DNA from: Pradoshia eiseniae
GTDB lineage: Bacteria; Bacillota; Bacilli; Bacillales; Pradoshiaceae
Assembly (NCBI RefSeq): GCF_002946355.1
Contig: NZ_PKOZ01000005.1
Location: 179,236 to 243,235 of the forward strand
DNA: 64,000 nt
Direction: 5' to 3'
In this document: positions 57,256-64,000 of the stretch, piece after piece
Layout of the letters: the number at the start of each line of letters is the position of its first letter
Position numbering within the stretch: position 1 is the first letter of the stretch
Position numbers and translations under genes: made by a program
Notes under the pieces: generated by a model
Told to the model about the DNA's origin: nothing
What the model saw: the letters and a program-made list of their open reading frames with translations, nothing else
Databases searched by the model: none

Positions 57256-58197
57256 TTATTTCGACTCACCCGCCCTCAGTTTTTCAGCGATTTCATCAAT
57301 TTTTCGCAAACGATGATTAATACCTGATTTACTGATTTTAGCCCCCGTGACCATATCTCCGAGTTCTTTGAGAGTGACATCTTGATATTCGACACGAAGT
57401 CTGGCAATCTCACGCAATTTATCCGGCAGAACATCCAGCCCCACCGTATTCTCTATATATCTTATATTCTCGACCTGGCGCAAGGACGCACCTATCGTTT
57501 TATTCAAGTTCGCGGTCTCACAATTGACTAGCCGATTGACCGAGTTTCTCATATCCCGTACGATACGGATATCTTCAAACTTCAAAAGGGCATTATGCCC
57601 GCCGATAATATTGAGAAATTCAGAGATTTTCTCCGCTTCCTTCAAATACGTAATGAACCCCTTTTTCCTCTCCAGCGTCTTGCTTTTCAATCCAAATGAA
57701 TTCATTAATTCACATAGAGCGTCATTATGCTCTTTATATAAAGATGAGATTTCAAGGTGATAAGAAGATGTTTCAGGATTATTCACTGAACCGCCAGCTA
57801 GAAATGCCCCCCGCAAATAGGAACGCTTGCAGCATTTCTTCTCAATCAGGCTTTCAGAAATATTTTGTACCATCGAAAACCCATCTTCTATGATATTTAA
57901 GTCCGTTAATACCTCCTTTGCCTTTTCAGCAAAGCGGACAATATATACGTTATTTTTCTTTAGTTTCATCTTTTTCCGAACGAGGAGTTCTACCTGAAGA
58001 TCATACATCTTTTTCAGCAATGTATAGATTCTTCTGGCAATCGCCGCGTTTTCAGTTTGGACATCTACAACAAGATGGCGGTTTGAAAAGGATAAGGATC
58101 CGTTCATGCGAATCAGCGCGGATAATTCTGCACGAGCACAACACTCTTTTACTTCTAAGTTCGTTAGCTCTTTTTTTGTCTCCGACGCAAACGACAT
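57256..58197 (-). CDS. whiA: DNA-binding protein WhiA
   Basis: This 313-residue protein has a LAGLIDADG homing-endonuclease-like domain without nuclease residues (about 90-215, with [24 protein letters not shown] sequence) and a C-terminal helix-turn-helix ([21 protein letters not shown]). In Bacillus it affects cell division and chromosome segregation and binds DNA broadly. ATG 58197 follows GAGGTGG. It belongs to the conserved nudix-rapZ-yvcK-whiA-crh group, 29 bp after yvcK. Confidence 0.96.
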   Translation of the reverse strand: MSFASETKKELTNLEVKECCARAELSALIRMNGSLSFSNRHLVVDVQTENAAIARRIYTLLKKMYDLQVELLVRKKMKLKKNNVYIVRFAEKAKEVLTDLNIIEDGFSMVQNISESLIEKKCCKRSYLRGAFLAGGSVNNPETSSYHLEISSLYKEHNDALCELMNSFGLKSKTLERKKGFITYLKEAEKISEFLNIIGGHNALLKFEDIRIVRDMRNSVNRLVNCETANLNKTIGASLRQVENIRYIENTVGLDVLPDKLREIARLRVEYQDVTLKELGDMVTGAKISKSGINHRLRKIDEIAEKLRAGESK

Positions 58198-58226
58198 CCT
58201 TTTTCCACCTCTATCTTTCCATGCTT

Positions 58227-59228
58227 TTAGCCATTCAATCCATTCACTCTGGTGACATGAAGGCCGTTTTTATTAATCAAACTATATATAATCGATGCAA
58301 CTGCGACTGTATCATGACGAACGCGGTTATTATGAATGGAAACGATATTTTCCTTTATGACCTTGACGCCCAGCTTCTCAAGGCGTTTAATGTCAAAAAT
58401 GACCGGCTGTGCATACTCCTCTTTATATTTTAATTTTAAATGAGGAGGAATCTCTTCATTATTGACGAGAATGGTATCCACGCATCTTGAACCAAGATGC
58501 TCATTGAGCACCTTCAAATGATCACTTGCCGTATAGTTCAGCGTCTCTCCAGCTTGGGTCATCAAATTACAAATATATACCTTAGATGCCTTTGAATTCG
58601 CAATCTCTTCAGCAATGGAAGGGACAACAAGATTCGGAAGAATACTTGTATATAAGCTGCCGGGTCCCATCAAGATCATATCTGCATTCCGGATAGCCTC
58701 CAGTGTTTCCTTTGGCGGCTCGATATGCTCCGGGCTAAGGAATACGCGCTTAATACGCTTGCCGGAATACGGAATTTTGGACTCGCCCGTAACAATTTCT
58801 CCATCTTCAAGCTCCGCATGCAAAACGACACTTTGGTTCGCCGAAGGCAACACCTGCCCTTTTACATTGAGAACCTTGCTCATCTCTTGGATTGCATGAA
58901 CGAAATCTCCTGTAATCGAAGTCATAGCAGCTAAGATAAGATTCCCAAGAGCATGACCGCTCAAATGGTCTGCATTATCAAAACGGTGCTGGAACATCTG
59001 TTCAACAAGCGGTTCAACTTCAGACAACGCGGCAAGGACATTTCTTATATCTCCAGGTGCCGGTATATCCAGTTCATCACGGAGACGCCCTGAGCTGCCT
59101 CCGTCGTCCGCTACCGTGACAATGGCCGTAATATCAACAGGATAGTTTTTCAGGCCGCGAAGCAGCACAGGCAACCCTGTACCGCCGCCAATAATGGCTA
59201 CCCTAGGTTGTCTTAACTTGGACGTCAT
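58227..59228 (-). CDS. yvcK: gluconeogenesis/cell-wall factor YvcK (UPF0052)
   Basis: The 333-residue protein is of the CofD-like fold. The nucleotide-sugar-binding start is [19 protein letters not shown], followed by [32 protein letters not shown]. YvcK binds UDP-sugars and is needed for growth on gluconeogenic carbon sources and for correct cell-wall synthesis. ATG 59228 lies inside the last 26 bp of rapZ, 9 nt after GGAAGG, so translation is probably coupled. Length is normal. Confidence 0.95.
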   Translation of the reverse strand: MTSKLRQPRVAIIGGGTGLPVLLRGLKNYPVDITAIVTVADDGGSSGRLRDELDIPAPGDIRNVLAALSEVEPLVEQMFQHRFDNADHLSGHALGNLILAAMTSITGDFVHAIQEMSKVLNVKGQVLPSANQSVVLHAELEDGEIVTGESKIPYSGKRIKRVFLSPEHIEPPKETLEAIRNADMILMGPGSLYTSILPNLVVPSIAEEIANSKASKVYICNLMTQAGETLNYTASDHLKVLNEHLGSRCVDTILVNNEEIPPHLKLKYKEEYAQPVIFDIKRLEKLGVKVIKENIVSIHNNRVRHDTVAVASIIYSLINKNGLHVTRVNGLNG

Positions 59229-60129
59229 CTGTGTGTACCTTCCTTTTATTGATATCCCGATGGGTTACTCTCGTATCATATTCATCCTTATAACGATCTT
59301 CAAGGAATTCAGCCAAGGTGACAGAACGGTGCTGGCCTCCGGTACAACCGACGGCGATGACAAGTTGTGCCTTGCCCTCTCTTCTATATTGAGGAATCAT
59401 GAAATCCAGCAAGTCCACCCATTTCTTGATGAACTTCTGGGTTTCATTCCACTTCATGACGTAGGAGGAAACCTCTTGGTCCAGGCCTGTCATTGGGCGC
59501 ATATGCTCAATGTAGAATGGATTCGGAAGGAAGCGGACATCAAAGACGAGGTCAGCATCAATAGGAAGCCCATGCTTAAAGCCAAAGGACATCACATTGA
59601 CTGTGAAGGATACTTGTTTGTTAACCGCAAACTCCTTCGCGATTTTCTCGCGTAATTCACGTGGCTTTAGGGCTGATGTATTGTAAATGGTTTGAGAACG
59701 CCCCTTTAATTCCTCAAGCAAATCCCGTTCAAGGCGAATGCCCTCCAGCGGCAGCCCCGAAGGCGCAAGCGGATGAGTCCTTCTTGTTTCCTTATACCTT
59801 CTTACAAGTACATCATCATCAGAATCAAGGAAAAGAATTTCCGGGACAAAGGTCTTCGAGTCATTCAAATCATCAAGAGCCTTAAATAAATGGTCAAAAA
59901 AGTCCCGGCCCCTCAAATCCATAACAACAGCCACTTTGTTCATTTTCTTGCCAGAGTCCTCCATCAATTCAAGGAATTTCGGGAGCAGCGTTGGCGGCAG
60001 ATTGTCCACACAAAAGAAACCAAGATCTTCAAAGCTCTGGACAGCTACCGTTTTACCTGCTCCTGACATTCCAGTTATGATGACCAAACGGTGGTCCACT
60101 GTTTCCTTCTCCACTTTCTTATCTTCCAT
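59203..60129 (-). CDS. rapZ: RNase adapter/nucleotide-binding protein RapZ (YvcJ)
   Basis: The 308-residue protein has Walker [19 protein letters not shown] and the family signature [13 protein letters not shown], followed by a C-terminal domain with [14 protein letters not shown]. It hydrolyses ATP/GTP. In enterobacteria RapZ directs decay of GlmZ sRNA; in Bacillus the protein is linked to competence and its target is unclear. It overlaps yvcK by 26 bp and starts 2 bp after the nudix gene, all on one transcript. ATG 60129 follows an AAACGGGGAATAAAG ribosome binding site. Confidence 0.95.
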   Translation of the reverse strand: MEDKKVEKETVDHRLVIITGMSGAGKTVAVQSFEDLGFFCVDNLPPTLLPKFLELMEDSGKKMNKVAVVMDLRGRDFFDHLFKALDDLNDSKTFVPEILFLDSDDDVLVRRYKETRRTHPLAPSGLPLEGIRLERDLLEELKGRSQTIYNTSALKPRELREKIAKEFAVNKQVSFTVNVMSFGFKHGLPIDADLVFDVRFLPNPFYIEHMRPMTGLDQEVSSYVMKWNETQKFIKKWVDLLDFMIPQYRREGKAQLVIAVGCTGGQHRSVTLAEFLEDRYKDEYDTRVTHRDINKRKVHTDDVQVKTT

Positions 60130-60131
60130 CT

Positions 60132-60596
60132 TTATTCCCCGTTTCTTTCCAGCTTGTAATCAATCAGTTTGAAATCCTCCGTATAACGGAAGGTTCCTAT
60201 TAGCACACCTGTACCCTGTATTAAATGATTCATTATTTGGCGGTCTCCTTCAGCCATTGGCAATGATGGAATTTCATCAAGAGTATGCCACTCAAGCCTG
60301 CCTTCCTCCGTGTCCACCAATGCCTCTCCGTTGGCTTCCTTCGCACTGAAGGAAAATAACATCCATTCATTCACGATTTCCTCGCCTCGAAGATTTACCA
60401 TTGTAAAAATCCCTTTCAAAACGGGATTGCTAATACGCAGATTCGTTTCCTCATAATATTCCCGAATGACAGAGTCGCGAATGGATTCACCGGTTTCCAT
60501 CTTGCCTCCGGGAGCAACCCACCAATTTCTCCGTGGTTTTTGAAGCATTAACGCCTTGCCATCCTTCATATATAAACAATTGGTTACTCTTTGCAT
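60132..60596 (-). CDS. yvcI: NUDIX hydrolase (YvcI-like, 8-oxo-dGTP diphosphatase family)
   Basis: The 154-residue nucleotide-processing enzyme has an intact nudix box, [22 protein letters not shown], at about residues 32-54. It probably hydrolyses a nucleoside diphosphate derivative such as an oxidised dNTP or capped RNA; no specific substrate is known. ATG 60596 is chosen, behind GAGGTGAATGGA; an earlier in-frame ATG (60629) lies before the ribosome binding site. It is the first gene of the yvcI-rapZ-yvcK-whiA-crh operon. Confidence 0.92.
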   Translation of the reverse strand: MQRVTNCLYMKDGKALMLQKPRRNWWVAPGGKMETGESIRDSVIREYYEETNLRISNPVLKGIFTMVNLRGEEIVNEWMLFSFSAKEANGEALVDTEEGRLEWHTLDEIPSLPMAEGDRQIMNHLIQGTGVLIGTFRYTEDFKLIDYKLERNGE

Positions 60597-60732
60597 TCCA
60601 TTCACCTCATGATTGCCAAACAGAAGCATAAAATATTAAAGTCTACTCCCATTATACTATTTTCCATACGCATGAACAATGTAAGGAAAACGCAGATAAA
60701 AGTTCGTCAAAATAATATATTTTTCGACAAAA

Positions 60733-60765
60733 CAAAAAAAGGGCACAGGTTCAAAAACCTGTGCC
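60733..60765 (-). terminator. Rho-independent terminator downstream of trxB
   Basis: The stem GGCACAGGT / ACCTGTGCC is followed by CTTTTTTTG on the minus strand, about 105 nt past the trxB stop. Confidence 0.8.
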
Positions 60766-60870
60766 AAAAGTATATAAAAGGGGGTCAATTTCTACTTTAA
60801 TTCTACCCCAATTTTGTTGCGCTTATATTACAGCAACGTTAAGTAAAGATGACGAATTGTAAATTATTTC

Positions 60871-61836
<966 letters not shown>

Positions 61837-61946
61837 TTACTACAATTCTGTATCCTGTTTATATACGAACGCTACGCTGTTTATTTTATCATGTATTAGC
61901 TTATATTAATCGTATAAAACTATACCAGCGCAGTCCATCGATTTGC

Positions 61947-63437
61947 TTACTGCAGCAAATTGGCCACCTGATTAACATATTTCGACAAGGTGGATAAAGA
62001 TACTCCATACATAGTGGCTATTTCTTTTTGCGTAATTTTCTCTCCGCGAAGCTTATGCCACTCATACTCGATCGCCGCTGCCCAAGCCTTCGCATTTCTG
62101 AACCTTAGGTCATTTTCCTTTCCCTCCACATAGACGGAAAACCACAGCAAATATAAACCCGATTCAATCAAACGGACTGGATTGTGCCGATTATATAATA
62201 ATTCGGCCACCTCGCCCCCAAAAAAGCCGGTTGGATTAGCAAATTCAATGCTTTTCTTATATAGCAGCTCTTCCTTCTGGAACTTTCCGTTTTCTAAATA
62301 AGAAGGATGATGCTTGATCATCGGCAAGGCTTTTGAACGGCTCGTTAAGAACAAGCCAAAAAGACGCTCCTCCGGATAGTCGCTCTCAAGCTTCTTCAAG
62401 ATTGTTGGCGGATGCTCCTCAAAGCTCATCTCGAAATCCTCTGCAAGCTCGCTCCAAGGCTCAAGCCCCTCCTTATCTGGACTAAGAACCTCAACCTTCT
62501 TCCAAGCCTTACGAGCAGCGTCTACCTTCCCAATCTGGTAAGCAGATTTACTCAGCCAATAATAGAAGGTCCCATCACCCTCATAGCCTTTCTTCTGCAG
62601 AACACGAAGCCATTGATAAGCCTCCTCATAAAAGCCTGTAAGCGCAAATGTCGCACCAAGCTTCAATAAATGCTCATCAAGAAACGGTCTTACATTCCGC
62701 AAAAGCTCATACACTTCACGGACCTTGGCATCCCGCGTCTGATAATGGTAAAAAACCATCCCATTACATAATGCATGCAAATTGCCCGGATTCTTCTCAA
62801 GCACTCGGTCCAGCGTTTCAAACGCTTCATCTGTCTTCCCGACATAAAAATACGCCAGAGCCAGATTATTATACGCAGACCAGAACTCCGGATACGTCTC
62901 AATCATATCCTCAAGCCTCTCAACCGCCTTCACGAAATTCCCCGCTTCAAGCAATTTCCGAGCCTCATCCTGCCTCATCATCAAATCATCCTGATACTCA
63001 AGCGTCTCCTCTGTCTCATCCGTCTCAAACGTAATCAAATCAAGCAGATCCTCAGCATCCTCGCTGAACTCTCCAAACTCATCTCGCTCCAAATACTCAT
63101 TCGCATGCTTATAAGCTTCCTTAAACAAGCCCATATGCGCGAAATTATTTGCCAGCAAATAGTGACATTCTGTCATAAAAGGATCAAGATCCTGTAATAT
63201 ATTCAAAAGCAGCTGGTTCGAATATTGATACTCCCCCAGCTCCGTACAAATCACCGCAAGCTGGCAAGCAATCATCGGCTCATCCGGCTCCAGCTGGAAC
63301 GCACGATTCATGTATTTCTTCGCTTTATATAAATCCCTGCGCTGAAAAGCCTTTATCCCTTTCGTAAAATAAAACTCTCCAGTCGGGTTAAATGACACAA
63401 CATTAGCATTTTTTACCCAATTAGATTTTTTCTCCAT
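61947..63437 (-). CDS. tetratricopeptide-repeat protein (YvcD-like)
   Basis: The 496-residue cytoplasmic protein has TPR-like helical repeats over about 20-330, for example AFQRRDLYKAKKYMNRAFQL and AYNNLALAYFYVGKTDEAFE. The C-terminal region (about 360-496) ends in a helix-turn-helix-like segment KITQKEIATMYGVSLSTLSKYV. This suggests a regulator or scaffold that may bind DNA, but no function is known. It is in the same neighbourhood as YvcD of B. subtilis, upstream of trxB. ATG 63437 follows GGAGGACTAG. Confidence 0.85.
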   Translation of the reverse strand: MEKKSNWVKNANVVSFNPTGEFYFTKGIKAFQRRDLYKAKKYMNRAFQLEPDEPMIACQLAVICTELGEYQYSNQLLLNILQDLDPFMTECHYLLANNFAHMGLFKEAYKHANEYLERDEFGEFSEDAEDLLDLITFETDETEETLEYQDDLMMRQDEARKLLEAGNFVKAVERLEDMIETYPEFWSAYNNLALAYFYVGKTDEAFETLDRVLEKNPGNLHALCNGMVFYHYQTRDAKVREVYELLRNVRPFLDEHLLKLGATFALTGFYEEAYQWLRVLQKKGYEGDGTFYYWLSKSAYQIGKVDAARKAWKKVEVLSPDKEGLEPWSELAEDFEMSFEEHPPTILKKLESDYPEERLFGLFLTSRSKALPMIKHHPSYLENGKFQKEELLYKKSIEFANPTGFFGGEVAELLYNRHNPVRLIESGLYLLWFSVYVEGKENDLRFRNAKAWAAAIEYEWHKLRGEKITQKEIATMYGVSLSTLSKYVNQVANLLQ

Positions 63438-63579
63438 CTAGTCCTCCAAAAGACTTATTGTTTAACTTATGAATTATACCATATTCAGAGAATTATAGAA
63501 AGGGAAGGGAACCGAATGAAGATGGAGTGAAATTGAATTCTCTGCTATTATATCCAACCTTTTTCCAGGTTTCTGTACT

Positions 63580-63920
63580 TTACATGGGACAAGGGTGGGG
63601 GGAGGCCTGGCTTCTCCCACCTTTCGGCCACCCTTTCCCCATCCTTCATACCACTTGCACGGGCATAGGGTGGGCATTCCCTGGCTTCTCCCACCTTTTG
63701 GCCACCCTTTCCCCACCCTTCATACCACTTGCATGGGCATAGGGTGGGCTTTGCCTGGCTTCTCCCGCCTTTTGCCCACCCTTGTCCCATCCTTCATACC
63801 CTTTGCATGGGCATAGGGTGGGCATTCCCTGGCTTCTCCCGCCTTTTGCCCACCCTTGTCCCATCCTTCATACCCTTTGCATGGGCATAGGGTGGGCTTT
63901 GCCTGGCTTCTCCCACCTTC
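63580..63920. repeat. 74-bp tandem repeat array (minisatellite), 4 full units plus partial ends
   Basis: The phrase CCTGGCTTCTCCC recurs at 63606, 63680, 63754, 63828 and 63902, exactly 74 bp apart. Partial units flank the array on both sides. Units alternate in the six bases before this phrase (cattcc or ctttgc), so a 148-bp higher-order unit is visible. Each unit can fold: GCCCACCCT pairs with AGGGTGGGC and CCCAT with ATGGG. Because 74 is not a multiple of three, open frames across it are accidental. The flanks 63438-63579 and 63921-64000 show no gene. Confidence 0.95.
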
Positions 63921-64000
63921 CGGAGTCAAGTCCATATTCTTGTGTAAAATTAAAAACAATGTTTATTGGATGTGAAAATAAAACTTCTCCATTGATCTAT

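Noticed and set aside
63474..63959. Several long open frames across the 74-bp repeats on both strands
   Set aside because: The repeat period is not a multiple of three, so every frame is open by chance in GC-rich repeats; no ribosome binding sites are present.

Overview
The window is chromosomal DNA of an endospore-former-type Firmicute of the family Bacillaceae, not of the B. subtilis group proper. The evidence is strong AGGAGG-type ribosome binding sites, frequent TTG/GTG starts, Rho-independent terminators after nearly every unit, Gram-positive-only factors (CggR, CtsR-type operator, Crh, WhiA, SigL) and conserved blocks known from Bacillus: smpB-ssrA / rnr-est-secG, cggR-gapA-pgk-tpiA-pgm-eno, tRNA-Arg(CCG)-clpP, and crh-whiA-yvcK-rapZ-nudix-trxB-TPR.

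Layout. 1-10 kb: accessory and housekeeping singles (a DASS anion transporter cut by the window edge, a DUF4272 protein, a CYP152-type P450 peroxygenase, a GlcNAc-type PTS permease, a YdbS/YdbT pair, YtxH, an SMP-30 lactonase). 10-15 kb: a degenerate-looking M24 peptidase downstream of a polar amino acid ABC transporter. 15-18 kb: a HAD phosphatase and a MarR/MFS efflux pair with palindromic operator candidates. 18-24 kb: a complete molybdenum hydroxylase operon (XdhC, MobA-like, Mo, FAD and FeS subunits) ending in an unrecognised internally duplicated protein and an overlapping 38-codon membrane peptide. 24-32 kb: a ResA-like thioredoxin, tmRNA, smpB, ridA, tcyP, rnr, est, secG. 32-41 kb: a VOC protein, PutP/OpuE symporter, secreted lytic transglycosylase with Ig-like repeats, ATP-grasp enzyme, DUF554 protein and PdaC-like deacetylase. 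41-49 kb: the glycolytic operon, with a broken B-box/TM2 gene between eno and pdaC. 49-54 kb: glutaredoxin, sigL, tRNA-Arg, clpP and an amino acid permease. 54-57 kb: immune inhibitor A metalloprotease. 57-63.4 kb: the crh-to-trxB block and a TPR protein. 63.58-63.92 kb: a 74-bp tandem repeat.

The most interesting item is the leader of the permease at 52.69 kb. A 16-residue leader peptide with four His and two Arg codons is followed by mutually exclusive RNA hairpins and an intrinsic terminator. By hand pairing this has the logic of a classical histidine (or arginine) translation-coupled attenuator, which is unusual in Bacillaceae, where T-boxes normally do this job. Other points worth a look are the duplicated 3' remnant of the HAD gene, the TM2 pseudogene between two near-identical terminators, the structured 74-bp repeat, the extra proteins of the Mo hydroxylase operon, and a cggR promoter buried in the preceding gene's terminator.

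All functional calls are from reading the sequence and from general knowledge of the families; no database search or folding program was run.
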